64,000 bases of DNA from Symsagittifera roscoffensis. Its lineage: Eukaryota; Xenacoelomorpha; Acoela; Convolutidae. Positions 45,836 through 57,935 of the stretch are shown here, piece after piece (within the stretch, counting starts at the first letter, position 1; each line of letters opens with the position of its first letter). Below the pieces are notes generated by a model. That model did not search any database and was not told the origin of the DNA. It saw only the letters and a list, made by a program, of their open reading frames with translations. The stretch is taken from positions 5,995,472 through 6,059,471 of the forward strand of contig NC_087069.1 in assembly GCF_963678635.1 (NCBI RefSeq). The letters are read 5' to 3'. The translations under genes and the position numbers were made by a program.

Positions 45836-46469
45836 TCTTCATATTGTCGGATTAAATTAAATTTTGGCGTAGGGACTAATTAGGCCATGACATAATATTT
45901 GGTATTCATAAGCAACCTCGTAAAAACACTCATTACACCAAAAAATTGATGCTCGTGTGAGGTGGGGAAAAAAGAGCCCAAAACTGAACCTGAAAAGATG
46001 CTTGGCTTTTTCAGTCCTGCATGAATTAATTTCCATCTTTAAAGAACTACCTAGTCGTGTCATAATGTCTCATTTCAGTATCTTGCTTGCGTCAAGCTTG
46101 AATTTTTGTAGATGAACAAATTTTTAGTAAAGTTTAACAATTTGATTTTATAACATTTTCACTTTTTCATGCAATTTCATGCAATTCACTTTTTCATGCA
46201 ATGAGCAATTTTTTTCTATTGCTTATTTCACAGCAAGTACCCAGGGGATTTTCAGTGCAAGATCTGAAATTCCTCAATTCTTACATTAGTTGATTCTCAG
46301 ATCTGAAAGATTTTTATTTCATATCTGGATAAGACTTTGAAATCAGAGCTCAAATTATCCATTCATAGAGTATCCAAGCTTTATTTGAATATTTCACAAC
46401 CCATTTCAGATCTGAATTTTAGATCTTAAAATGATTATTTCAATTCTGAGTTAGAACATTCACTAGGTA
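45836..46469. repeat. Segmental duplication, second unit
   Basis: Homologous to 44640-45330, including the MITE right end and its genomic flank CAAAACTGAACCTG. The duplication therefore happened after the MITE inserted. Confidence 0.8.
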
Positions 46470-47269
46470 CCGGGGTTGACCAAAAATGATTGTCCTAAAA
46501 ACATAAATGAAAAAATGCTTATCATACAGTTTCGTACAATTCCATAGATACAGAAAAAATTAAGAAAACTCTGAGGTAAGCATTTTTTGATAAATGTAAA
46601 CTGTCGGAGAAGCATTTTTTCAATAACTAAAAAGTTGATTTTTATAATTTTATTTCTCAAAATTTTTGTGTTGTGTTCGTGACCAAACACAATTGACTAA
46701 ACCCATAGTTTACTCAAAACTAGAATCATCAAAGGGTTGAGTGTCTGGCATTTACAATGCATTGGATATGACCTGAACTTTTTTTATAAATTAGAACTTT
46801 CAAATTATCAGACATTGATCAAGGCTTATATAAACTTGATATACAAAAAATAGGAGATTTTTGCCTCTTTCAAAAAATGTGCCCAGAGAAACGGAAAGAA
46901 ATTCAATTTTTGTGTATCCAGGACTACCTTATGCAGACAAAAAATTAAAATATGCATGCAAGTTTTTTTTGGAAATTGTTTGTTTGAGTACAAAAAATCG
47001 GTGTGCGGTTGAAAAAAATATGGAAATTGTATGATTATCATTTTTTTCCAAAAGATAAAAAAAGTTTTTTCTTCATCACCAGACTATTTTATTTGGTTCA
47101 AATAGCCGCAGGAACTAGTACGAATCTTTTTTCATTAATTTTTTCAAATTATGAAAATTGTATGACTAGCATTTTTCCGTGCATTTGATGTATGGAATCG
47201 TATGATACGCATTTTTGATGTATGGAATTGTAAGATAAGCCTTTTGGGTTAATGGAGGTCAACCCGGTT
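46470..47269. mobile_element. TTGACC-ended element, most complete copy
   Basis: Left CCGGGGTTGACCAAAAATG and right GGTCAACCCGG form a short inverted repeat. The interior holds AAATTGTA-GATAAGCATTTTT units at both sides and AAATTATCAGACATTGATCAA centrally. No ORF of note. Non-autonomous; superfamily unknown. Confidence 0.65.
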
Positions 47270-50200
47270 ACCGGTACTCTGATCAAGAAGCATGGACAGA
47301 TTTTCCAGTTTACTGTTTTGTATAGTTTTTCGAAACAATTTCTTTCTGGATATGACAAAATGACAAAAATGAGCAAACATTTGCTCAATGCTCCTTAAAA
47401 TTTTTTAAAAAATGCAATTCCTAATTCGCCTGATTGTACAAAATTGCACCAAATATATTTTTTCTAATATGTTGAAAAAATGATCAATCTTTCCTAAAAC
47501 GTTTTTATTCTCGCAATTTGTGACAATTCTCTGTTCGTCAATATGTCTGCATTTGATTTTGGACTCTTTTTCACTCCCGCGATTTTTCTAAAATAGGTGT
47601 ATCCTTCTTAAATTTTCTCAGGTTTGAATGTTCTAGGTTTGATGCAGAAAATTAAACTAAAGTTATCAGAACATAAAACCTAATTGATGCGATTTTTTTT
47701 TAAAGTAACTGATAATTCAACTCTGTCAACTTCGGTCATTGGATAATGACCACAAGGACTGGTTTTATGAATTATCAATACAAGAATACTAGTATTTCGC
47801 TCATTACCAAAAAGGATGCCCCTTTGACTGTTTGTTGAGTGAGAGCCCGTACTCTTTGAGTTACCGCCAAGGTTTAGCTTGCCCAGAGGATTATGCAAGA
47901 ATTGATCGAAGTGTTCATCAAAACTCGAAGTCAGAAAGCTTACACGTCTTTCTCATGACAAAAAAAGACATGGCTTCAACGCTTCGAATTCTTAGCATCG
48001 TAACTTATGGGCGTTAACGAGCAAGCGTTGAGTAAATTCTCTGCTAGTAAAAAGTTGCACCCAAGGAACCCTTCTGTTACTTTTGTTCTACGGCTTAAAA
48101 TGAGTAACAAAAATCTTCTTCGCGGCTCATTTAATTTCTTCAAATTTCCACCGTGGATCAGTGGGCGGTTTATGTTAAAATGGGCGTTCGTTATGATCAG
48201 TGGGTGTTCGGTTTCACGTTTATGAAGGAAAATACACGGTTTTCGGATTTCCGACTGATCTTAGGAAATAAAACACCAAACTAGTCGACTCAATAATTTC
48301 GGCATAGCAGTGGGCGATAAATCAAAGTGTTTTTAAAACCAGCCATATTTGACTTGACTACTTTTGCGTACAATTTGACAACGACAGCAACGTTGTTTGA
48401 TGGAGCGGATGGCATCACGCAGCGCCAAGTCATTATGCAAAAGTTTTATAACTGCCTCAAAGTCAATGGCGTACGATAACGCCAGGCCAAAATAGTAAAA
48501 AAAAAAGAGCATCTGTTCGGCTAGATTCTCTGACAAGCTGATTGATATCCTTAGACGAGCTGATTGGGGAGAGTGCTTTAACTATGGCTACACTGGCTTC
48601 AAGTCTTCACTGAATGGAACACTAAAATGGTGTCATGTTTTCAAATTCTTCAGCGAAGTTTTTAGTTGGATCAACTGTATTGGCATCGTTACCTTGCCTG
48701 GAACCTTCATGACGAATTTTATTAGTTTTAGTTGTCTTAGAATTGGGAATCCAACTCATCTGAATAGCGTCCTGAGGATCAGTGATTGAACCCAAATAGC
48801 CATCCCTTCAAAACATCTTAAGTGAGATTCGACAAAAAACTCTCCGATAATGACCTTTAACTCTAATTGTTTTTTTGGTTATCGTCTCTTATATTTGTTT
48901 CCCGTTCACAGTCGAAGGCAACGGCGATTAGATCAACTAAAACTGCGCAGAGAATTTCGAAATACACCATGAGTTACAACATGCACTGTCTTAAAACTAA
49001 GCAATTTGTTAAACTGTTGTTTTGTGATAGGCCAAATTTGAGGATTCGAAGTAATCCTCTCACATTTACAAAAATCAAATGTGGAAGAACTCTCTAATTT
49101 TTTGTGGACTCTCTATATTATCGATGTTAAAAAGCAAAAAAAAAATCGAGTTAATTTTGTCCTGTTTGAATTGTAATAAAATTGAAAATTGCGTTCCCCT
49201 CGGTTCAACAATTTCAATAGGACCCTTCCAGGCAAGTATTTGCTGCTGGCGTTTCTAGCAACTTCGAAAAAAATGATCACACTGCAGGCAAGAAAGGAAA
49301 TTTTCTGAGCAGTTGCAAGTTTAGCAGACTGTGTGACTTTTTTCTACTAGAGAACTCGGCAATTTTAATTTCCTTACTCTAGTTTACTTGGAAAAATTGG
49401 AGACTTTTGCTTCATTACTGATGTCAAGGTAATGCTATTTCAAGCTAATTTTTTTGCCATTCTACAAATTCGCACGATGGAGTTTTTTTGTTTGGAAGTT
49501 CTAGGAGCGTACGTTTAAAGTAGGTTATGAGCTTCTGCTTTCTGAAAAAGAAAATGAAATTTTTGAGTTTGCCAGAATCCGCAGTAATAACCCACTGAGT
49601 GCGTCGTAACTTGCTTTATAGCGTGTTCAGTGACTCATCGTTCACCTTGAAATAGAAAGAATTTTCCGAATTAGCTTTGCTTGTAATTAATTTTCATGTA
49701 CGTATGTTTGACGGAATAAGTTAGCGCGAGAGAATCCAATGTGCAAGAAACGCAAGTCAACCAAAAGCCTTGAAAGTTGTAGCCACTGTTTGGTGGTAAT
49801 TTCGGAATAACCCCACTCGGTTCTCAGCGAAATTTTCTATATCAATATGACTGGTAGGAGAACTAGCCTGAATCAGTTGACGAAATTGGAAATCTCTACA
49901 AGTTCTACAGGTACGGCGAAACTAGAAACCAATATGGCGGGCTTGGTGTTTAGGCGATGAAACTAACTGACGGAGCGGATACGATAGGCCAGAAGATCGA
50001 TAGTTGTCGCTGAAATCTTGACTGCTTAAAAACCTAAGTCTGCCTGACTGGCAACTTGATCAGAATCATCACAAAAGGGCTCGAAAACAAAAATCTTTGC
50101 AGCAGGCTGGAACATCGACTTTACAACTCAATCAAAATTGTATATTTTTTTCTCGACAACTTTGACGCAGAAATCTTTTGCCGTAAGTTTGGACTTTTCT

Positions 50201-50423
50201 TTATTTCTTTTCTAGAATATCAATTTCTAGTTTTAGGATGAACTTGAGATTTTGAAATGCTCGTTACTTCTTTTTTTCTTTTTGAATTTGAAATCAGTCA
50301 ATTATCTATTTGGTTCATTTTTTCAAAGTTTTGTTATGTTTAGGTCCACGTTTTATTTAACTGGCAGAGTCCGCACATAGCTAGCTAATTTCTCTTCATT
50401 GTAGAACATCCGTAAATATTTCT
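47270..50423. other. Unassigned 3.1-kb interval
   Basis: Slightly less AT-rich patches at 47780-48240, 48330-48600 and 49900-50100 hold short ORFs, but none has recognisable motifs, conserved frames or paired splice sites that I can defend. It may be intronic or decayed repeat. Confidence 0.45.
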
Positions 50424-52620
50424 CTAGGGTAAAAAATTATGGTCTGAGCCCAGACTCCTCCAATTGGTCCTTGTGCCTCGGAAGCACACACTGGAAGCAC
50501 GGAGCACGGCAAAAGACAGCCGGCACTTCACCCAGTTCATAGTTTTACTATAAGGTTTCTCCCACTTGGTAGATAATGCTTCTCCTATTCTCCGAAGGAA
50601 ACTTGCAAATTCTGGAGCAAGCATCCCATCAACAGACATGACAAGAGGAGTGAAAGACATATGTCTTTCCCGACACGCGTCTGAATATTTTGTCTTTTTC
50701 TCAACCTCTGCTGAGTGCAAAACACTCATGGGGCTTCTGTTCTGAAGGAGATGGCGTCAGTGTCAGAGACACGAATATCAAAAGACGCTCCTCCCTGTCT
50801 AACATAAACTCCACGACAAAACAAATCTGCAATTAATGCGGGTGTCTCATCTTGCGGGTTGCATTCTCTAAAACAGGCTCTCTCTGTACATCCTTCCACA
50901 CTAAAGAAGCTAATTCACCTGCAGCATCCCTAATCTCATTGTGCCGTAAGTTAAGAGACCACCTTTTTTGCACGCTAATGCAAGCCGTAGGGTCAATGGT
51001 GACTGGCAACCATCACAAAAAGTTGGCGAAGCGTTCAAGTTTTTGGTTATACCGGACACTCAGTGCATTCCGAAACTCTACTTCCGTAAGATCAAAGTTT
51101 TCTGCAGCAATCGGTAACGCTGTCAGCCAGGCAGACAAGCTTCCTTCGTTTATTCTTTTTACTGCGCGAACTTGGTCTGCTGGTAGCTCATTCAATAACT
51201 CCATCAACAACTCTTCATATTTTTCTTCCATTATTCGATGATGTTTTTTCCGCGATCGAGACAATTGTTTTCTGTGGTCTTCATGGGAAAACCGTGCTGA
51301 TCAAAAAAAGCATCATAAAGAACCGTAACTGCTTCCCGGGACGTGTTGTAAGACTCATCAGCGAAACTGGTTGGGTTAGACACTCCAAGACCACCCTTTC
51401 TTGCTGGCAAACAAAAGAGACGAAGTTCCAAGTATCGTAGGTAAGAAATTCTCCATCAGAAGGTTCTCTAGAGGTTGAAAAAGCTGACTAGAACCACTCA
51501 AAACACGATAGGAAAAATTCCATTCCGCTTGCAGGGACTTAGTCAGTCCTGATAAAGCACATTGTGGTTCTGTTTTTACCACAAAAGAAAGTTTCTTAAT
51601 TTTGTCTACCCATTCAAGTTCTTTCTTTTTCAGGTAAATGTCTTTTTCATTTCCGTCTCCAATGAAACCGCCCAAAAACCTCTTACTTTCCACTATAGTA
51701 ATCGAGTACTTGTCAAATATGTGATGCGCTTCTTCAGCATATTGTTTATCGACAAACAGAAAACTTTTGGAAGGCTCTGGAAAGTAACCGAAGGCGGGAC
51801 CTTCCTCAACCAAGTTTTTGAGCCATATCTCCAATATCTTGAGTTTTGCTATGGCCGCAGAATCATCAGCATACCAACTTTGTAGCACATTGTTAGGATC
51901 CTTTCACTTCCGAATCAGGGGAAGAAGTGAAACACCATAGAAGAACATTGCCAGTGGGTCTCCCTGTGTGGTTCCTTCCCTAATGCATATCACTTCATCG
52001 GCGCCAGCAACGAAAAGCGACGCGAACCCTCTGTAAGTATTGAAAGGAAATTTAGAACATCTAGGCCACAATATTCGAGCATTCCACAACACAGTTTCAC
52101 GATTGAGCGAGTTGAAAGCATTTGATGCATCCATCAACAGCATGCCACAGCCATCTTCCTTGTTTTCATCAAAAAAATCGGAGAGCGCATGAATTGCACC
52201 TTCAACGCCAGCTTTCAGCCCATAATCTAAATGATCAGTCGAACATGTTTCTTCAAGGTCAATTTTTGTGAACTCAGCCACACTTTTGCAAGTTATTCTC
52301 CGTAGACACTCGCCTATGCCAATAGGTCGCACGCCAGGACATTGATCAAGCGCAATCAATCTTCCAGAAACCAGTGCTCGCATTTTCGACCATGGTAAGA
52401 TTCGATTGCACATTTTTGTGGCGAGAGTTGCAATTTCATCTCTCAAAAGTGAACTGTGAGCCCCATGACGTAAAAAAACCGTCTGCCAATGCTCAGAATC
52501 TGTTCCCGAAGCTCCCGAACTGCCCTGCAAAGAACGTGTCGTTTTTTCAATGAAAGCAGAACTGATTATAACATCTACAAAACCGGGTAAAACTGGCAAT
52601 TTGGTTTTGTTAAGCAGATT
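50424..52620 (-). pseudogene. Non-LTR retrotransposon reverse transcriptase with C-terminal nuclease-like region, degenerate
   Basis: Reads leftwards. 52599-51904: N-terminal reverse-transcriptase blocks, with RPIGIGECLRRI, MDASNAFNSLNRE (catalytic aspartate kept) and TQGDPLAMFFYG. An in-frame TGA at 51904-51906 is followed, still in frame, by WYADDSAA (intact Y-A-D-D) and the thumb to 51376. Frameshift near 51430, then LPARKGGLGV, and frameshift to 51264-51013 with KKHHRIMEEKYEEL. The C-terminal part is in three frames: CKKGG, RHNEIRDAAGEL, FDIRVSDTDA, FTPLVMSVDG and RLSFAVLRA, ending at 50424. RHNE--RD and D-RV are the conserved blocks of the C-terminal domain that accompanies this reverse-transcriptase group in invertebrates, probably a PD-(D/E)XK restriction-like nuclease. 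The clade name is uncertain. Confidence 0.85.
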
Positions 52621-53350
52621 TGGTTTCGTTAACGATTTTCTATGGTTTGTTTTTATCCCTATGGAAGTGGCATCTTTATTCTTGCCCAGTCTGATTTGAA
52701 TACTTTTTTTCTATGCAACGTGATGGCTAATTTAGAAATATAGAAAATCAGGATTTACAAAAGTTTTTTGAACTTAACTCAAAGTGAATATGAAAACTAG
52801 TAAAATATCTTTATACAGGTCTATTAACTTTTAATTGAAGCTGCTCTGTATTTCGTAGGAACAAAACAATAATTCTTTTTGATTACTTTTTAAAATTAAA
52901 GCTCATGATACATGTCCAGGCAAAACCATATCAAAGCTTTGCAGGGATTCCCTGTAGAGCCCTAGATTTCCACGTTTTTTGTTTGATTTTCCAATATTGC
53001 TTTTTTGAAACTGCCCGAAAAAAAAGGATATTCTCATATAACGAAAACCAAAGATTTATTGACAGAATCTCGCGATAAGATTGTGCATTTGTAGATTCAC
53101 CATTGAAATAGAAGTTCAAAACTTCCACAGACTTTTACAAAATATAACTAATTCTATGTGACTAGATGGCTTCTACCTCAAAAAAACTGTTGTGTGAAAA
53201 TTTAAGAAGTTTCTTTGTCATATTTGAGCTTATCTTACCAATTGAAAGCAACAAAAAATTACATATCACAATCGTTTTGATTTTTGATTTTTTTCCCGTC
53301 AAATCTGAGAAAACTGCCCATCAAAACTATCCTAGATCCAACCCAGTTCT
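52621..53350. other. Unassigned AT-rich sequence
   Basis: No supported feature. The N-terminal part of the element to the left, expected here, is not recognisable. Confidence 0.45.
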
Positions 53351-53351
53351 A

Positions 53352-53640
53352 ACCAGGTGCGGATCTAGAATCTAGGGTGGTGAGTTTTAGAAAAAAAATT
53401 TTAAAAAACTAATACTCTGTAGACTTTTTGTTTTACTTCGACTGAATTGTTTTTCTGACCTCTACCAAATCATTCTAAAGATTGTATATCGACCAAATTT
53501 TTTGCGCCGCTATATTTTGACCCCGTTTTGACCAAAAAGTCTCATTTTTTCAGCGCGCGCTTCCCCTTCAAAAAATTAATATATATTGGCGCTTTCAGAA
53601 ACTTTTCAGGGTCAGTTAGCCATAAATTGATGTCTCAAAA
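53352..53640. mobile_element. Fragment of the GGCGGATCTAG hAT-like family
   Basis: CAGGTGCGGATCTAGAATCTAGGG at the left, then the family's GCGCGCGCTTCCCCTTC and TATATATTGGCGC motifs in opposite orientation to those at 58.7 and 59.1 kb. No right terminus. Confidence 0.6.
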
Positions 53641-54815
53641 AACACAGAAGGGCAAGTCTATGGTTCGACTGGGGGTGTAATCCCTTATGAAGGAAGGAAA
53701 CGAAGGGAAAAAAATCCGCTCGAAGTAGTTAGTTTGCCCAACATGCGAAACTCCTTTGCATAATGACCACGCAATATTAGTGAAAGTTTTTTTAATCTGA
53801 CTTTCAAATGTAGGTGGAGATGATTGGAAAATAGCCAAATTTTTATGTCTAAAACGTTACTTGTTCAAGTTTTTAGAATAGTAAAATAGTGGTTGGTTCT
53901 TTTTCTTGCCCTCCCCCAATTCAGCGCACCATGTCTTAAAAGCATCACTTTTAAAGATAACGATTGATACTACAAGGACGAAGGGTCAATGCGAAGGGTA
54001 ATACGTCAATGCAAATTTCCAGAACTACCGGATAATATGAGCAAAATTTTTACTGCGTGGAAAAGTTTGCAGGAGGGGGAAAAGAAAAAACTGAAGGTTT
54101 TTCAAAATTTTGAACCCTAGAAAATCGGCTAAATTTATTGTTTTTTATACAAAATGGCACGTTTTTTTGAATTGCATTTGATGCTCATGAAATAAAGCAA
54201 ACCGCGCTTTGTCAAACTGTACGTGATCAAATGAAACTTTAAAAACATTATTGCGCGAAACTATAATTGATTTTAAGATATTACTTTGATGTGCGTGTTT
54301 TTCTCCTGCTTTTGTCTTCAAGACTAAAATAATTCAGCAAACATTGCACGAATTTCGGGCTTTTTTGATATTGCAAGCGATTTTTTTTGTGGTAGCCACA
54401 CATTTTGTGTGACTTAAAAATTGCTCCAACGCTGGGTTTTTAGAGGGCTGGCTATAAACTCAACTTTCAAACAGTGTTGTAAAAATACTGCATATTTTTG
54501 AAGAAAAAAATTGCAGGCCATAAGTTCTAGTGAGAGAGCAACTATATATATATTTTGTCTACTGATATTATGACTAACTTCCACTTTTCCCCACTTTTCG
54601 AGTTTCGAGTTTTCAGTATGGGGGGAAGGTAATACTTTGATCATCATCATCATCATCATACCTAAAGAACATTCGGGGTAAAAGCACGTTAATTTGATAA
54701 AGCTTTTTAAATAGTAGAAAGATGCAACCAAGATGCAACCATGAATCTTATAACGAGAACGAAACCCAACAAAACGCAACATCCAAAGAAATCTCTCAAC
54801 CTAATCAAAAGGGCT
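53641..54815. other. Unassigned sequence with an (ATC)n microsatellite
   Basis: A run of ATC/TCA units lies at about 54641-54660. Other ORFs are short and unremarkable. Confidence 0.5.
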
Positions 54816-55160
54816 CTTTTCCAACCGTCAACTCACCTGAAACAAATGGTTTTCAAAATTTAAATTCATTGTTTATTGAATTTTAAAAATGACAACGAGA
54901 CTTTTAACAATTATTAAAATGATAAAATGTGTCTGGGTTAAAAATTGAAAAAGAAAAGAACGGGTTCTTTTTATCCGACGCCAGAGAGTTTTGACGTAAG
55001 ACAACATTGGTTCAAAATATCCGTTTAATGTGAAATGTTTTGTAGAGGGAATGTTTGCGATGCGTCAAACTTATTTTGTTTTCATTGTAAACATTATATG
55101 GCCACTTTATACACCAGAAAATTGATGCTTTTGTGTGGCGGTGAAAGGGGTTGGAAAAAA
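54816..55160. mobile_element. C/G-tract MITE copy, diverged
   Basis: GGCTCTTTTCCAACCGTCAACTCACCTG at the left and GTGAAAGGGGTTGGAAAAAACCGAGCC at the right pair imperfectly. The interior shares ATTGATGCTTTTGTGTGGCGG with the family. Confidence 0.55.
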
Positions 55161-55285
55161 CCGAGCCGAGTCGTCAACAGAACCCGCCGATAGTCCTTCT
55201 TCGAAACGAGTTCGACCACTTGTCGTCTCCTGAGTTGCCGAATGTGCGCTACACTATGCGAGGTCGGAAGTACTTTGCACCAGAC
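55153..55285 (+). CDS. Exon-like scrap, function unknown
   Basis: GC-rich open segment (NEFDHLSSPELPNVRYTMRG, then RKYFAPDPQHK) running into a T-rich tract. No standard GT donor at its end (AAG/GCATTC), so it may be a decayed exon or use a GC donor. No family recognised. Confidence 0.25.
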
Positions 55286-55329
55286 CCACAACACAAGGCA
55301 TTCACTGCATTCTTTTTTTTCTCTTTACC

Positions 55330-55560
55330 ATTTTTCTAGGTTCTCTTCCATTTCTCAACCCCTCCCCCCCCCCCCCCATATTTGAGTTTCAAGTTTGAGA
55401 AATCACTTCTACGTTCTCATAATGCAATGAAGATTAGCATGGTGAACAAGGTGACAATTGTAAACCAATTTTTTCAGTTTAGTCATGAAAGCACGTAGAA
55501 CAATTAGAAAAACAGAAAATTTGAAACGTGGAGAGGGGGAATGGAAAAAAATTTAAATGA
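55330..55560. repeat. Degenerate C/G-tract MITE, subfamily 2
   Basis: GGTTCTCTTCCATTTCTCAACCCC then a run of about 15 C, interior ATAATGCAATGAAGATTAGC like the 7686 copy, right end GGGGGAATGG. Confidence 0.6.
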
Positions 55561-55587
55561 AAAACTCAAATGAAAATTCAAAATATC

Positions 55588-55801
55588 GGCTATTTTCCTT
55601 CACCCCCTCCCCCCCCCCATCTCAGACGAGCTTCAATTTTTTAGTGTAACGAGTGGTTTTACGAGGTTAGTTATGATGACCAAATATGTTTGTCAAGACC
55701 TAATTAGTCTATATGTGAATTTTCATAACAATCGGACAATGTGGTCAACAAACTTACTTGTAAAAATTTGCAGGTGGGGGGGCGGGGGAGGAAAAAGAGC
55801 C
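55588..55801. mobile_element. hAT-like MITE with perfect 8-bp target duplication
   Basis: GGCTATTTTCCTTCACCCCC to GGAGGAAAAAGAGCC, flanked by AAAATATC at 55580-55587 and 55802-55809. Inverted relative to the copy at 10829. Confidence 0.92.
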
Positions 55802-55809
55802 AAAATATC

Positions 55810-56431
55810 TTTATATATTGTTTGTTTACCCTGATTGAAGTCACACAGGTTATCAGTACTGTTCAAGTAAAACAAAGTTCAGTCCTGTATCAGAGTAAAA
55901 TCAGCATATCGCTATGTTTTCACCTGACCAAGAAATGTAACAGAAAAATTTTGGCAGTACTCTTCTAGAACTGTAACATAACTGTTTTAATTCTGAAACA
56001 TAGATGGAATAGTTTTTTGAAATTTCAAATTAAATTTCAAGTGTTGTTGCGTGTCGTTGCAATCGAAAACATCATCTATATAGACTAAAAACTTTTCTTA
56101 TTCTATGCCACAAACCACGTAAAAGAGTAATTTTTTGGCAAAAAAATGTTGGAGCGTTAGTAGTAAAAAATCAAGAGCAGCTAAATTTGCCTGGAAATAG
56201 GTATTTTTGGTTAAAAAAAAACGGCAAAAACATTTCAAAAACGGAAAATCACCTATAAACGCAGTTGTTTTGCAAACGGAATAGAAAAAGGGCAGTGTTA
56301 GTAGTTTTGAGGCTTAGCAATTGAAATTGCATGGAAATTGCAGTTTTTGATTACAAAACGGCAAAAAAAAATTCAAATTTTGAATTCACACTCACTCACA
56401 GCAAAAAACAGATGAAAATAACCTCAAACTA
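55810..56431. other. Unassigned AT-rich sequence
   Basis: No gene or repeat boundary recognised. Confidence 0.5.
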
Positions 56432-57322
56432 CCCGCACTCAGTAAAAAGAGAGAAATAATAATCGATTATATCATAAATAATATCGTAATTTTAGTAAAA
56501 TTTATATTAATTATAAGCGCTAATTTTGGATGTTAAAACAATTTATGATCTATATAAAGATAACATTTTTGGTGACATTTTAATAAATTATGATCAATTA
56601 TAACTTTTTCGAAAATCTCCTATAATTTCTTATAATCTGTTATAATAGATTATAAACCTTTTTTCTATCAAAGTCTTGTCTATCAAAAAATATAATGGAT
56701 TAAAAGTTAGCTATTCTGCATAAAAAACAGTAAAATCAAACTTCATTTAAGTTAAAGCTATAAGCAGTGGCGGATCTGGGATTTTATCGAGGATGGGGGC
56801 GGATTTTCAAAAACTTTCAAAAAGTTTTGTCGACCTTTTTTTAAATCGACCAAATTGACTTTCCGAAGTCTCCCAAAGCAATAAAAATACCCTTTTTTGG
56901 TCACATTTACTGCGCCGCAGGCATAACTTTGAAAAAACAGGCCAAAAAAGCATTTTTTAGGCACTTTTTGGAAAATTTTGAGCGAAAAATAGCGTTTTTT
57001 GGCGCGCGCTCTCCCCTCTAATTTAGTATATACTGGCGCCTAAGGCGCCTTCATAAAGTTTTTGAGCTCCGTAAAAGTGGATATCTCGCGATAGTTCAAA
57101 GGGGGGACCCTTCGGGTCGGCAGGGGGTCAAATCTCTGAGGGGCGATTATAATTCAATAAAATTTGAGAAAAAATTTTTCAAAAAATAATCGATTATAAT
57201 CGATTATAATGATTTTTATTGTTTCAAAAAATAGTAAATTATAATCCATTTTTTTAAAGTTTGTAGAGACTAGCAATAAAAACCATTATAGCCTATTATA
57301 CTCTCTTTTTACAGAGTGCGGG
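56432..57322. mobile_element. TA-flanked DNA element with ~23-bp inverted repeats
   Basis: Left CCCGCACTCAGTAAAAAGAG and right CTCTTTTTACAGAGTGCGGG pair with one mismatch or so, and TA flanks both ends (56430-56431, 57323-57324), as expected for Tc1/mariner-type MITEs. The interior is rich in the palindrome AATCGATTATAATCGATTAT and TTATAAT strings. It has itself been invaded by a hAT-like fragment at 56765-57140. Confidence 0.8.
56765..57140. mobile_element. GGCGGATCTGG hAT-like fragment nested in the TA element
   Basis: Left terminus CAGTGGCGGATCTGGG, then the GCGCGCGCTCTCCCC, TATACTGGCGCC and ACCCTTCGGGTCGGCAGGGG motifs that recur inverted at 58660-58800 and 58970-59110. The right terminus is missing. 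Confidence 0.7.
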
Positions 57323-57344
57323 TAGCTAAACATTATCATAATCC

Positions 57345-57791
57345 GGCTTTTTTCCACTCCCCACCCCACATTTCAAACTTTCCAGTTTCTGAGTTGTCTT
57401 ACATGTTATTATGACAGACAGCGTGATGTTAGGATAAAAACTATGAAAAACAAATGTGTTCACAATAGTTAACTTGGGCTCTTTTCCAGTTTCCCCCTTT
57501 GTTTTTTTCGGAAGTTTAATATATGAAAACTTATTTAAAATTATTTTCATGTTATAAACTGCACATAAACGCGTCAGCGTGAACAAGTGAACAAGTTTTG
57601 ACAACATTTCGTACATGCAAAATGCCGTGTGAACAATTTTTGAACAGCTTTATTTCGAAGTTTTATAAGGGGGGTGGGAAACTGGAAAAGAGCGTTAAGT
57701 TGGTCACCATGCAAAAATTTTTTTATGTTATGACAACGTACAATTTTTTTTTCAAAAATTAAATTCAAATGTGGGGGAGTGGAAAAGAACC
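57345..57791. mobile_element. Outer C/G-tract MITE, with another copy nested inside
   Basis: GGCTTTTTTCCACTCCCC to GGGGGAGTGGAAAAGAACC, flanked by CATAATCC (57337-57344) and CATAATGC (57792-57799), 7 of 8. Confidence 0.78.
57477..57694. mobile_element. Inner nested MITE, subfamily 2
   Basis: GGCTCTTTTCCAGTTTCCCC to GGGAAACTGGAAAAGAGCG, flanked by TTAACTTG (57469-57476) and TTAAGTTG (57695-57702), 7 of 8. Inserted into the outer copy. Confidence 0.8.
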
Positions 57792-57851
57792 CATAATGCA
57801 ACGAAACTTGGCATGGTGAACAAACTGACTATTGTGTTCACATCTCAAGTC

Positions 57852-57935
57852 GGCTCTTTCCCCCCCCCCCCCCCCCCCCCCCCGTGTGAGGTCGTGTGAG
57901 GTGGGGGGGGGGGGGGGGGGGGGGAGGAAAAAGAG
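57852..57935. repeat. Facing poly-C and poly-G tracts
   Basis: GGCTCTTT then about 25 C, a GTGTGAGGTCGTGTGAGGT spacer, about 22 G, then AGGAAAAAGAGCC. This is a MITE collapsed to its two ends: the tracts could pair as a hairpin, and the G strand could form a quadruplex. Confidence 0.85.

Noticed and set aside
54641-54660. ATC/TCA repeats as part of a regulatory array
   Set aside because: A simple microsatellite of six to seven units with no associated structure.
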